Assembly (NCBI GenBank): GCA_036524855.1
Contig: DATDBL010000109.1
Span: 19,064-83,063, forward strand
Source: Aldersonia sp036524855
Lineage (GTDB): Bacteria; Actinomycetota; Actinomycetes; Mycobacteriales; Mycobacteriaceae
Reading direction: 5' to 3'
Length of the DNA: 64,000 nt
Positions 40,154 to 49,221 of this stretch are shown piece by piece. The notes beneath the pieces are model-generated. The model saw only the letters and a program-made list of their open reading frames with translations. It ran no database searches and was not told the DNA's origin. How positions within the stretch are numbered: the first letter of the stretch is position 1; every line of letters starts with the position of its first letter. The position numbers and the translations under genes are program-made.

Positions 40154-42535
40154 CTACACCCGATCGTCGCGCTGCAGCTTGCGCAGAATCGGCCAGCCGA
40201 TGAGAACCGGTGCCCAGCAGGTGATCACGCGGTAGAGCAGGACGGCGGGAACCGCGATCTGGGAGTCGAGGCCGAGCGCGGTCAGGCCGCCGATCAGGGC
40301 CGCCTCCACGGCGCCGACGCCGCCGGGGGTGGGGGCGGCCGAGGCGAGCGTCCCGCCGATCATCGTCACGATCGCGCAGGTCAGGAAGCTCGCGTCGCCG
40401 GCGAAGGCGTGCACCGTCGCCCACAGCACCGCCGCGGCGCCGAGCGTCTTCGCCGCGCACCCGCCGACGATCAGGCCGGCCCGGACGGGATCACGGCCGA
40501 GTTCGGCGAACTCGACCAGCAGGTCCCTGGCCTGCCTGCCGACGCCTTCGCGCACCCAGCGCCGCAGCCGCGGCACCAGCAACACGGTGCCGATCACCCC
40601 GAGCAGCACGCCCGCGATCAGCAGCAGCACGGTGGTGCTCGGCACGACGTGCGAGAAGTCGGTGCTGCGGCCGGCGAAGAAGGAAAACACGATCAGCAGG
40701 AACACGTGCGTCACCACCTGCACGCCCTGCTGCAGCGCGACCGCCGCCGTCGCCCGCGCCGCGCCTAGGCCGCCCGTCTGCAGAAAGCGCACACTCAGCG
40801 CCAGACCGCCGACGCCGGCCGGAGTCGTGGTGGCGGCGAAGGTGTTCGCGAACGCCAACCAGACCAGGTCGCGGAACCGGATCTGTTCCATCGCGCACGC
40901 CCACAACGCCGCCGCCGCGCCGATGTAGGTCAACGCCGACACCACGATGCCGAGCAGAACCCACCACCAATTAGCCGCACGCAGTTCGGAGACAAAGGTG
41001 GGAGCCTCGATCAGGGTCGGGTACGCGACGTACACCAGGGCGATGATCAGGACGAGTTGGATGATCTGGTTGCGGCTGAACCGCGTCACGTGCGCGACCC
41101 GGATCGACTCGGTGTCGGTGACGCGTTGTGCCTCGGTGCGCACCGCTTTCATCAGCTTCGCCGCGTCGGGCACGCGCTTGCGGATCCGGGTCGGCAAGGC
41201 GGAGCGGGTCAGCCGTCCGGAGGCCGCGATCACTGCTTCCTTGCCGACCATGTCGACCGCCGCCGCGACCGCGCGCTCGGGCCCGGCGACGTGCGCCGTG
41301 GTCAGCAGCAGTTGCGCATGGTCGGAGGATTTCAGCGCCGGTGTCGGCCCCAGTTCCGCCCAGGCGAAGTTGTCGAACTGCACCCGCGAACCGTCGAGCC
41401 GGATTTCGGTGGCGCGTAGGTCACCGTGCGAGATCTGGTAGTCGTGCAGGCGGTTCACGTTCTGCCAGATGTCGTGCAGGTCCACCTCGGCGCCGCCGAC
41501 GCCGTCGAGTGTGCGACCCCGCGACTGCGACCGGATCAGCAGTTGCCAACCACGCTCGAGCTGGTTCAACGCGATCGGCTCGTGGGCGCACAGGCCGATC
41601 CGGTCGGCCGCGACCGACATCAGCGCGCGATGTTCGACGGTGCGGCGCATCGACCCGAACAGCGCGACGTTTTCCGAGGACCGGAAGGTCAGCCAGCGCC
41701 AGACCTGCTGCAGGGCGCTACGACTGCGCTGGTGCTGTCCGTACAGTTCGACGATCACGTCCGGGCGCGGCGGGCAGGCCGCCGCCAGCATCGTGGGTCC
41801 CTGCCCGGCGGGCCGAATGACGGTCAGGGCGGTCGCGTGGTAGCCGTGCCGGCCCAGTTCGCGCACGACCGATTCCAGTGGCACCTCGAGCGCCGGCGTC
41901 CCGACCACCCACACCACCACCGCGCCGACCAACCAGCCCACGACCAGCCCGAACATCGAGCGCGCCGGCACGACCGCGCTCACCACCAGGTGGATCGGGA
42001 CGAACGCGAGCAGCAGGGTCCACCACGCGCGTCGCCATTTCCGCGGCAGCCACGGACTCGCGACCGTCTGGATGGCCGCCAGCATGGCGATCCACCGGGG
42101 GTCGTCGAGGAACTGGGAGGAGAACGAGTCGAGACGATCGGGCGCGAACTCCTCGAGGTCCCACGTCGGGAACACCACGCCGCTCTGGGTGATCGACAGC
42201 GCGATCAGCGCGATCAGTCCCGCCGCGACGTAGCCGGCGAGCAGCCGCCACTGCCGCGTGGCGACGACGCCGACCAGGATCCAGAACGGCAACGTGACGA
42301 TGACGACGCCGTAGATCAGGTACACGAGGTTGGCGACGTTGGTCGGCAACACCGTGACGATGTCGGAGATGGACTGCTCGAGCGCCGCCCACTGGCTGCG
42401 GGTGATCACCGAGGCGGCGACGACGGTGATCACCGCGACCGTCGCGAGGAGCACTCGAACGATGTCGCCGGTGCGCCGACTCAGCGGGGGGAGCAGGCTG
42501 CCCCGGACCGGTACTTCCCTCCCGTCGACGCGCAT
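40154..42535 (-). CDS. Flippase-like integral membrane protein with kinase-like domain
   Basis: A 793-residue protein in three parts: six or so N-terminal membrane segments (about 25-215), a soluble kinase-fold region with ISHGDLRATEIRLD and VQFDNFAWAELG (about 375-400), and a C-terminal LPG-synthase/YbhN-type membrane domain (about 505-780) including FAATTTPAGVGGLALSVRFL and SAAPTPGGVGAVEAALIGGL. The C-terminal family (TIGR00374) includes lipid flippase-like proteins. The kinase-like part keeps HGD and DN-like residues, so nucleotide binding is possible. It stands alone downstream of nsrR. Confidence 0.85.
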   Translation of the reverse strand: MRVDGREVPVRGSLLPPLSRRTGDIVRVLLATVAVITVVAASVITRSQWAALEQSISDIVTVLPTNVANLVYLIYGVVIVTLPFWILVGVVATRQWRLLAGYVAAGLIALIALSITQSGVVFPTWDLEEFAPDRLDSFSSQFLDDPRWIAMLAAIQTVASPWLPRKWRRAWWTLLLAFVPIHLVVSAVVPARSMFGLVVGWLVGAVVVWVVGTPALEVPLESVVRELGRHGYHATALTVIRPAGQGPTMLAAACPPRPDVIVELYGQHQRSRSALQQVWRWLTFRSSENVALFGSMRRTVEHRALMSVAADRIGLCAHEPIALNQLERGWQLLIRSQSRGRTLDGVGGAEVDLHDIWQNVNRLHDYQISHGDLRATEIRLDGSRVQFDNFAWAELGPTPALKSSDHAQLLLTTAHVAGPERAVAAAVDMVGKEAVIAASGRLTRSALPTRIRKRVPDAAKLMKAVRTEAQRVTDTESIRVAHVTRFSRNQIIQLVLIIALVYVAYPTLIEAPTFVSELRAANWWWVLLGIVVSALTYIGAAAALWACAMEQIRFRDLVWLAFANTFAATTTPAGVGGLALSVRFLQTGGLGAARATAAVALQQGVQVVTHVFLLIVFSFFAGRSTDFSHVVPSTTVLLLIAGVLLGVIGTVLLVPRLRRWVREGVGRQARDLLVEFAELGRDPVRAGLIVGGCAAKTLGAAAVLWATVHAFAGDASFLTCAIVTMIGGTLASAAPTPGGVGAVEAALIGGLTALGLDSQIAVPAVLLYRVITCWAPVLIGWPILRKLQRDDRV

Positions 42536-42619
42536 CGTGCGGCCAGTGTCTCAGGTGGGTGCGACCCGCGGACCCGCGCGTCGAGTTCGGCGGTTTGGTG
42601 AGCTCCTGGATCGTTGTGC

Positions 42620-43567
42620 TCAACCCGCTCCCATCAGCATGTCCCGCTTCTGCGCGACCGTGGCCCGCAACGCCGCGACGACCGCCGCGACCTCGGGCCG
42701 ACGCAGCGACTCGGTCCGCGCCACCAGCCAGTACGACAGCTGCACCGACACCTCGGCGCCGAGCACCCGCACCAGGTCCGGGTGCCGGTCGGCGACGAAG
42801 CATGGGAGCAGCCCGATCCCCGCGGCCGCGCGCGTCGCCTCGACGTGCACGAACACGTTGGTCGAGGTCACCGATCGGCGCATCGCGGGGGCGAAACTGG
42901 GCGCGAGGTCGAGGTCGTCGACCTGCAGCATCGAGTCGATGAAGTACACGAGCGGATGGTTGCTGAGATCGGCGACCGTGGTCGGGGTGGCGTGGTCGCG
43001 CAGGTAGTCGACCGCGGCGTAGAGACCGAGTCGGTAGTCGGCCAGCCGGTGCGACTCGGCGCGGTGCACCTGCGGTTCGCCGACGACGATCTCCACGTCG
43101 AGCCCCGAGCGCTGCTGCGAGGCGCGCCGCGTGGTCGCGACGAGTTCCACCACGACCTTCGGATGGGCGCGCTGCACTCGCGCGGCCGCGGGCGCGGCGA
43201 CGAACGCGCTGAAACCGTCGGTCGCCGACAGCCGCACGACGCCCTCGAGGTCGTCGGCGTCGGTCCCCGAGACCAGTGCACGCAGCGCCGCCTCGACGTT
43301 CTCCGCCGCGGTCAACGCGCCGCGACCCAGATCGGTGAGCTCCCACCCGCCGCCGCCGCGCACCAGCAGCCGACCGCCCAGCGCTCTGTCGAGGGACGCG
43401 ATTCGCCGCGCGACGGTCGTGTGGTTCATGCCGAGATCGTCGGCGGCGGCGCTGTAACGCCCCGATCGCCCGACGGCCAGCAGCACCAGGAGGTCGTCCG
43501 GGCTGGGTAATCGCACGCCGTCAGGCATTTCTGCATTTTCGCAGATGACCGGTGCGAAGTTGGTCAT
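42620..43567 (-). CDS. LysR-family regulator
   Basis: A 315-residue LysR protein with an N-terminal helix-turn-helix (SPDDLLVLLAVGRSGRYSAA, MNHTTVARRIASLDRALGG) and a periplasmic-binding-fold effector domain. It is divergent from the hydroxybutyrate-type transporter gene with 91 bases between, the usual arrangement for an activator of that operon. ATG at 43567 is used; an internal ATG at 43528 is also possible. Confidence 0.87.
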   Translation of the reverse strand: MTNFAPVICENAEMPDGVRLPSPDDLLVLLAVGRSGRYSAAADDLGMNHTTVARRIASLDRALGGRLLVRGGGGWELTDLGRGALTAAENVEAALRALVSGTDADDLEGVVRLSATDGFSAFVAAPAAARVQRAHPKVVVELVATTRRASQQRSGLDVEIVVGEPQVHRAESHRLADYRLGLYAAVDYLRDHATPTTVADLSNHPLVYFIDSMLQVDDLDLAPSFAPAMRRSVTSTNVFVHVEATRAAAGIGLLPCFVADRHPDLVRVLGAEVSVQLSYWLVARTESLRRPEVAAVVAALRATVAQKRDMLMGAG

Positions 43568-43599
43568 TGTTGTGCGTGTTTGTTGACCGAATACTCAGG

Positions 43600-43618
43600 G
43601 AAGCCACAAATGTGCTTC
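43600..43618. promoter_or_regulatory. GAAGC-N9-GCTTC inverted repeat in the divergent promoter region
   Basis: A 5-bp dyad with a 9-base spacer lies mid-way between the LysR and MFS genes, 41 bases before the MFS start. LysR proteins bind short dyads of this size, so it is a candidate site; the arms are short and chance cannot be excluded. Confidence 0.3.
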
Positions 43619-43658
43619 AGGCCACAGCCTGATCAGAAATCGGTTCCTAGGAGGATCA

Positions 43659-45047
43659 ATGACGGACGCGCAGGGTCGCGCCGCCGACGCGAGCGCGGGG
43701 CCGGAGTGGGCCCCGAAGGGGTTGAAGAAGGTCGTCGCCGCCTCGATGGCCGGCACGGTCGTCGAGTGGTACGAGTTCTTTCTCTACGGCACCGCGGCGA
43801 CGCTGGTGTTCAGCAAGGTGTTCTTCCCGGACACAGGCAACGAACTCGACGCCATCTTCGCCGCGTTCATCACCTACGCCGTGGGCTTCGCGGCGCGTCC
43901 GCTCGGCGGCATCGTCTTCGGCCATTTCGGCGACAAATACGGACGCAAGAATCTGTTGCAGACCAGCCTGATCATGGTCGGTGCCGCGACCTTCCTCATG
44001 GGCTGCCTGCCCACCTACGACCACATCGGTTTCTGGGCGCCCGCGATGCTCGTGGCGTTGCGCTTCATCCAGGGCTTCGCGGTCGGCGGCGAATGGGGCG
44101 GCGCCGTGCTGCTGGTCGCCGAGCACAGCCCCAAGCGCAGCCGCGCGTTCTGGTCCAGCTGGCCACAGGCGGGAGTGCCGATGGGCAACCTGCTCGCCAC
44201 GGTGGTGCTGCTCATCCTGACCACGACGCTGTCGGACGAGTCGTTCCTCGGCTGGGGCTGGCGGATCGCGTTCTGGCTGTCCGCGGTCATCGTGTTCATC
44301 GGCTACTACGTCCGCACCCAGGTCACCGACGCGCCGATCTTCCTCGAGGCGCAGAAGCAGCGCGAGCAGGTCGAGGCCGTGTCCTATGGGCTGTTCGAGG
44401 TGCTCAAGCGCTACCCGCGGGGCGTCATCACCGCGATGGGCCTGCGCTTCGGTGAGAACGTCATGTACTACCTCGTCGTCACCTTCTCCATCACCTACCT
44501 CAAGGTCGAGGTCGGCGCCGACACCAAGACCATCCTGTGGTGGATGCTGGCCGCGCACGCCGTCCACTTCGTGGTGATTCCGCAGGTGGGCAGGCTCGCC
44601 GACCGCATCGGGCGCAAGCCCGTCTACCTCGTCGGCGCGGTGACCGCGGGCACGTGGGGCTTCTTCGCCTTCCCGATGATGAACAGCGGGCACAACGTTG
44701 TCATCATGTCGGCGATCATCATCGGTCTGGTGTTCCACGCGTTCATGTATGCGCCGCAACCGGCGATCATGGCGGAGATGTTCCCGACCCGCATGCGGTA
44801 CTCGGGCGTGTCGCTCGGCTACCAGGTCACCTCGATCGTCGCCGGGTCGCTCGCCCCGATCATCGCCGTGAAGTTGTTGTCGGACTACGGCTCGGCCGTC
44901 CCGATCGCGTGGTATCTCGCGATCGCCGCGGCGATAAGCCTGGTCGCGGTGTATTTCTCCCGGGAGACCAAGGGACTCGCGCTCGAGACCCTCGACGAGG
45001 CCGACGCCAAGGCTGTCGCGTCCGAGACGCTGGCGGGTGCCAGGTGA
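43659..45047 (+). CDS. MHS-type MFS transporter, probably for 3-hydroxybutyrate or a similar acid
   Basis: A 462-residue metabolite:H+ symporter with the family's first helix signature ASMAGTVVEWYEFFLYG, the loop motif GHFGDKYGRKN and GFAVGGEWGGAVLL. AGGAGG lies five bases before the ATG. The gene overlaps a 3-hydroxybutyrate dehydrogenase by four bases (GTGA) and is divergent from a LysR regulator, so uptake of 3-hydroxybutyrate is the natural inference. MHS proteins also carry betaine, proline and dicarboxylates. Confidence 0.87.
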   Translation: MTDAQGRAADASAGPEWAPKGLKKVVAASMAGTVVEWYEFFLYGTAATLVFSKVFFPDTGNELDAIFAAFITYAVGFAARPLGGIVFGHFGDKYGRKNLLQTSLIMVGAATFLMGCLPTYDHIGFWAPAMLVALRFIQGFAVGGEWGGAVLLVAEHSPKRSRAFWSSWPQAGVPMGNLLATVVLLILTTTLSDESFLGWGWRIAFWLSAVIVFIGYYVRTQVTDAPIFLEAQKQREQVEAVSYGLFEVLKRYPRGVITAMGLRFGENVMYYLVVTFSITYLKVEVGADTKTILWWMLAAHAVHFVVIPQVGRLADRIGRKPVYLVGAVTAGTWGFFAFPMMNSGHNVVIMSAIIIGLVFHAFMYAPQPAIMAEMFPTRMRYSGVSLGYQVTSIVAGSLAPIIAVKLLSDYGSAVPIAWYLAIAAAISLVAVYFSRETKGLALETLDEADAKAVASETLAGAR

Positions 45048-45790
45048 GCGGACTGCATGGTCGTCGCGCCCTGGTCACGGGTGGCGCGAGCGGGATCGGC
45101 GCCGCCTGCGCCCGCCACCTCGCCGCCCGCGGGGCGCACGTGACCGTGGCCGACGTCGACGCCGATGGCGCGCAGGCCGTCGCCGACGAGATCGGCGGCA
45201 CCGCCTGGGTCGTGGACCTGCTGGACGTCGACGCGCTGGAGAGCCTTGAACTCGACGTGGACATCCTCGTGAACAACGCGGGGATCCAGAAGGTCGCACC
45301 CATCGAAGAGTTCGAGCCCAAGCAGTTCCGGCTGCTGATGACCCTGATGACCGAGGCCCCGTTCCTGCTGGTGCGTGCCTGCCTGCCGCACATGTACCGG
45401 CAGAACTACGGGCGCATCGTCAACGTCTCGTCGGTGCACGGCCTGCGGGCCTCCCCGTACAAGGTCGCCTACGTGACGGCGAAGCACGCTGTCGAGGGCA
45501 TGTCGAAGGTGACCGCGATCGAGGGCGGCCCGCACGGCGTGACCAGCAACTGCGTCAACCCGGGGTACGTCCGGACCCCGTTGGTCGAGAACCAGATCGC
45601 CGACCAGGCCGCCGCCCACGGCATCTCCGCCGACGAGGTGCTGGCGAAGGTGATGCTGACCGAGAGCGCGATCAAGCGCCTCGTCGAGCCGGACGAGGTC
45701 GCGTCGCTGGTCGGGTGGCTGTCCAGCGAGGACGCCGGCATGGTCACCGGCGCGTCCTACACCATGGACGGCGGCTGGAGCGCGCGGTAA
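45044..45790 (+). CDS. 3-hydroxybutyrate dehydrogenase-type SDR
   Basis: A 248-residue classical SDR: RALVTGGASGIGAACARHL cofactor motif (about 7-25), DILVNNAGIQ, VNVSSVHGLRASPYKVAYVT with Ser, Tyr and the following AKH lysine as catalytic triad, and the family-specific NCVNPGYVRTPLVENQI stretch with QA-rich segment after it. The sequence is close to bacterial D-3-hydroxybutyrate dehydrogenases, which make acetoacetate with NAD+. The GTG overlaps the transporter stop. Together they form a ketone-body or PHB-monomer use operon. Confidence 0.88.
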   Translation: MSGLHGRRALVTGGASGIGAACARHLAARGAHVTVADVDADGAQAVADEIGGTAWVVDLLDVDALESLELDVDILVNNAGIQKVAPIEEFEPKQFRLLMTLMTEAPFLLVRACLPHMYRQNYGRIVNVSSVHGLRASPYKVAYVTAKHAVEGMSKVTAIEGGPHGVTSNCVNPGYVRTPLVENQIADQAAAHGISADEVLAKVMLTESAIKRLVEPDEVASLVGWLSSEDAGMVTGASYTMDGGWSAR

Positions 45791-45808
45791 GGCGCCCCCG
45801 CCGGCTCC

Positions 45809-45870
45809 GCCGAGTGCGCACCTTCTGTCGCAAAACCCGAGGTGGGGGCGACAGAAAGTGCGCTTTCGGC
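45809..45870. terminator. Long imperfect hairpin after the dehydrogenase gene
   Basis: Two 23-base arms (45809-45831 and 45848-45870), containing TTCTGTCGC and GCGACAGAA, pair with few mismatches around a 16-base loop. It lies 19 bases after the stop, so transcription termination is the likely role. The strong conservation of the two arms also fits a dispersed intergenic palindrome. Confidence 0.55.
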
Positions 45871-46378
45871 GTGACGGTGGCGCGACCTCGTAGTCGAATG
45901 GCGGCTCTCGGAGGGCTGAGGAGCCGCGAGACCGAGCGACTGGCCTCCGACACGCCGAGAACCGCGGCCACACGAGCGGGCTCGACGGCCCCTACGCCAA
46001 GGATCGCTAGGCCGAGCGCGGTCGTAGCGTCCCGGGTGTAGCAGCGCTCTGGTACACCTGCCTGCCGTGCCAGACATCGGTCATGGCGGCAGCCACCGAC
46101 CGAGACCTTCGCTTGACGGATTCAAGAAGACATGATGCCCTGAGAGCTGTGAGGCAGAACACATCGCACGATGTGGAATTGCGGTTGCGGGCAGTCGATC
46201 CTCGGGACACCCGTCCGCGACCTTCTAAGCTAGGCAAGCGATTTACGACATGTTGGCGGCCTGTTCACGTGCCGGATTGGAGCGGTGTTTCCGACGGTCG
46301 GGATCGGCTGCACGCTCGACAGGACCGAGGTCGTCTTCTGGGGACTGTGTCCGACATGTCGAAAGAAGGAGGAACACG
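45871..46378. other. Intergenic stretch upstream of the catalase gene
   Basis: About 500 bases with no gene I can support. It should hold the catalase promoter; I see no Fur/FurA gene and no clear operator. GAAGGAGG at its end is the catalase ribosome site. Confidence 0.5.
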
Positions 46379-47899
46379 ATGGCTGAGAAGAACTACACCA
46401 CGGACGACGCCGGAATTCCGGTACCGAGCGACGAGCGTTCGCTCACCATCGGCCCGGACGGTCCGATCTTGCTGCACGACGCCTACCTCATCGAAAAGAT
46501 GGCGGCCTTCAATCGCGAGCGCGTACCCGAGCGGCAACCCCATGCCAAAGGAGGAGGGGCGTTCGGCACATTCGAGGTGACCAACGACGTCAGCGCGTTT
46601 ACCTTGGCGGACCTGTTCCAGCCCGGCAAGAAGACGGAGATGCTCGCACGGTTCTCCACAGTCGCCGGCGAACGGGGCAGTCCGGATACCTGGCGCGACC
46701 CGCGCGGATTTGCCCTCAAGTTCTATACCGAACAAGGCAACTTCGACATGGTCGGCAACAACACTCCGATCTTCTTTATGCGGGACCCGATGAAGTTCCA
46801 GGATTTCATCCGTTCGCAGAAGCGTCGCGCCGACAACAATCTGCGCGATCATGATATGCAATGGGATTTTTGGACGCTGTCTCCGGAGTCCGCACACCAG
46901 GTGACGTGGTTGATGGGCGACCGCGGAATTCCGCGCAGCTGGCGCCACATGAACGGCTATTCCAGCCATACGTACATGTGGATGAACGCCGCGGGTGAGA
47001 AGTTCTGGGTGAAGTACCACTTCCTGACCGATCAGGGAGTCGAGTTCTTCACTCAGGACGAGGGCGATCAGATGGCCTCGATGGACACCGACTACCACCT
47101 GCGTGACCTGTGGGAGCATATCGAACAAGGTGACTATCCCAGCTGGACGCTCAAGATGCAGATCATGCCGTTCGAGGACGCAAAGACCTACCGGTTCAAC
47201 CCGTTCGACCTCACGAAGGTCTGGCCGCATGCGGACTATCCACTCGTCGAAGTCGGCCGGATGACGCTCAACCGCAATCCGAGCAACTACCACACCGAGA
47301 TCGAGCAGGGGGCATTCGAGCCCAGCAACGCCGTGCCCGGAACCGGGCCGAGTCCGGACAAGATGCTGCTCGGCCGGTGGTTCTCGTATCCCGATGCGCA
47401 CCGGTACCGGATCGGCGCCAATTACAAGGAGTTGCCGGTCAATCGACCGCATGCGACCACGGTGCGGTCGTATTCGAAGGATGGTCACATGCGCCACGAG
47501 AATCCCGGAGACCCGGTGTATGTGCCGAACTCCAAGGGTGGTCCGCATGCGGATCCGGCGGTGGCGGGTGAACCCATCGGCTGGTACAGCGACGGGGACA
47601 TGGTGCGGCAGGCCTACACACTCCGCAAAGACGACGACGATTGGGGCCAGGCGGGCACATTGGTGCGCGACGTGCTCGACGACGCGGCCCGGGGACGCTT
47701 GGTCGACAACATCGTCGGGCACCTACTCAACGGCGTGAGCGAACCTGTCCTGGCGAGGGCGTTCGAGTATTGGCGCAATGTGGACAAAGACCTGGGCGAC
47801 AGGGTCGAGCAGGGGGTGCGCGCCAAGAAGGATGAACTCGATCCCAAGGCCGCGGGACAGGGCAACCCGTCGCGTCGATCCGCTCGAGCGAAAGCCTGA
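46379..47899 (+). CDS. Haem catalase (small-subunit, clade 3 type)
   Basis: A 506-residue monofunctional catalase: catalytic His in ERQPHAKGGGAFG (about 55), Asn in FDMVGNNTPIFF (about 128), the RDPMKFQDFIRSQKR segment and the haem-ligand Tyr in RWFSYPDAHRYRIG (about 340). The GGGAFG version of the usual GSGAFG is a small variation. GAAGGAGG lies just before the ATG at 46379. It detoxifies H2O2 in the cytoplasm. No regulator gene adjoins it. Confidence 0.93.
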   Translation: MAEKNYTTDDAGIPVPSDERSLTIGPDGPILLHDAYLIEKMAAFNRERVPERQPHAKGGGAFGTFEVTNDVSAFTLADLFQPGKKTEMLARFSTVAGERGSPDTWRDPRGFALKFYTEQGNFDMVGNNTPIFFMRDPMKFQDFIRSQKRRADNNLRDHDMQWDFWTLSPESAHQVTWLMGDRGIPRSWRHMNGYSSHTYMWMNAAGEKFWVKYHFLTDQGVEFFTQDEGDQMASMDTDYHLRDLWEHIEQGDYPSWTLKMQIMPFEDAKTYRFNPFDLTKVWPHADYPLVEVGRMTLNRNPSNYHTEIEQGAFEPSNAVPGTGPSPDKMLLGRWFSYPDAHRYRIGANYKELPVNRPHATTVRSYSKDGHMRHENPGDPVYVPNSKGGPHADPAVAGEPIGWYSDGDMVRQAYTLRKDDDDWGQAGTLVRDVLDDAARGRLVDNIVGHLLNGVSEPVLARAFEYWRNVDKDLGDRVEQGVRAKKDELDPKAAGQGNPSRRSARAKA

Positions 47900-47985
47900 G
47901 GACTCCCGCGCAGAGCGTCATCACCGATCCACACTCGCTGCACGACTCGCCGGTCCCGGCCATCGTCCTGCCGGGGTTGGCACGT

Positions 47986-48085
47986 TCACCAGCGGGCGGC
48001 GGCCGCGAACAGTCCGTGCGGGTCGTAGCTCTTGCGGATCGCCGTCAATCGCTCATCGAGGCACCCGAGGCCATCGAAACGTGCG
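47986..48085 (-). pseudogene. C-terminal remnant of a BBE-type FAD oxidase
   Basis: On the minus strand about 33 codons read DERLTAIRKSYDPHGLFAA and end in R-W-stop, which is the standard terminus of FAD-linked oxidases (R-Y-D-P-x-x-L-F). Nothing upstream on that strand extends the homology; the next 100 bases belong to the start of an exonuclease-like gene on the other strand. This is the tail of a deleted gene. Confidence 0.55.
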
Positions 48086-48176
48086 GTGCTACGGCTGCGG
48101 CGCCGCAAGCTCGATATACGGGCATTCAAATGCCACAACTGGGCCCCGCTCGCGGCTTCGTGCCACGATCGATGGT

Positions 48177-49178
48177 GTGCGGGTGATTCGGGTGTTGGCG
48201 ACGGCGGCGGGTTCGCTGCTGCTCGTCGTGGGTACGGTCGGTGTCGCTGCGCACTTCTCGGGCCTGGTCAGCACCACCGCGACGCTGATCGCCTCGTTCA
48301 CCCCATTGTTGCTGCTCGCGGTGCTCGCCGCGCTGGTCCTGCTGCTGATCGGTGGGCAGCGGCTCCTCGTGGTGCTCGCAGCGGTGGTGCTCGCGGTCGG
48401 TGTCTGGACGCAGTGGCTGCTCTTCCACGCGGCCTCGACGAGCACGACAGCGGCGGCCGCCGAGCCTGCCCGGATGCCCAGCGTTCGGACCATGCAGGCC
48501 AACATCTTTCTGGGTGGGGCCGACGCCGACGCGCTGGTCGCGCAGATCCGGGCCGAATCGGTCGACGTGCTGACCGTGGTCGAGTTGACCGAACCCGCGG
48601 TCGAGAGACTCGCGGCCGCCGGAGTGGGCGATGGACTGCCCTATTCCTTCATCCGCCCGCGCGGGGGTGGCGGCGGGATCGGTATCTACTCGCGCCATCC
48701 GCTGTCCGACGGCGAGTTGCTCGACGGGTTCGCACTCAACAACGTGCGCGCGACGCTGACCGTTCCGGGTGCGCAGCCGCACGCGATCTACGCACTGCAC
48801 CCGCTGCCTCCGTACCCGGAGCCGTCCTGGCGGTGGGCGAGCGAACTCGACCGGTTGCACGGCATTCTCGGTTCCGAGACGCGGCCGCTCATCGTCGGCG
48901 CCGACTTCAACTCGACCTTCGATCACAAGCGGTTTCGGGAGCTGCTCGCGGGCGCGGGCGGGTCGGATGCGCCCGCGCTCATCGACGCCGCTGCGCACCT
49001 GGGCTCGGGCATCGTCGCGACATATCCGGCGAACCGGCGCATTCCGGCGGTGCTGGCCATCGATCGTATCCTCACCCGCGGGGCGACGCCGACCTCGTTT
49101 CGACGGATCGACATCGTCGGCTCGGACCACCACGGCGTGATCGGTGACGTCCGTCTCGCGACCGCGGACCGCAGATAG
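48177..49178 (+). CDS. Membrane-anchored endonuclease/exonuclease/phosphatase-family protein
   Basis: A 333-residue protein with three N-terminal hydrophobic segments (about 5-85) and an extracytoplasmic DNase I-like domain: MQANIFLGGADADALVA, VDVLTVVELT (metal Glu), IYALHPLPPYP, LIVGADFNSTF and IDRILT with late SDHHGVIGDV. All metal and phosphate-binding positions of the family are visible. Substrates in this family include phosphoesters, lipids and nucleic acids. GTG at 48177 is the best start before the first membrane segment. Confidence 0.85.
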   Translation: MRVIRVLATAAGSLLLVVGTVGVAAHFSGLVSTTATLIASFTPLLLLAVLAALVLLLIGGQRLLVVLAAVVLAVGVWTQWLLFHAASTSTTAAAAEPARMPSVRTMQANIFLGGADADALVAQIRAESVDVLTVVELTEPAVERLAAAGVGDGLPYSFIRPRGGGGGIGIYSRHPLSDGELLDGFALNNVRATLTVPGAQPHAIYALHPLPPYPEPSWRWASELDRLHGILGSETRPLIVGADFNSTFDHKRFRELLAGAGGSDAPALIDAAAHLGSGIVATYPANRRIPAVLAIDRILTRGATPTSFRRIDIVGSDHHGVIGDVRLATADRR

Positions 49179-49221
49179 GTGCCGTCCCGAATTCATCCGG
49201 CCGGGCCGGGCGCGAACGCGA

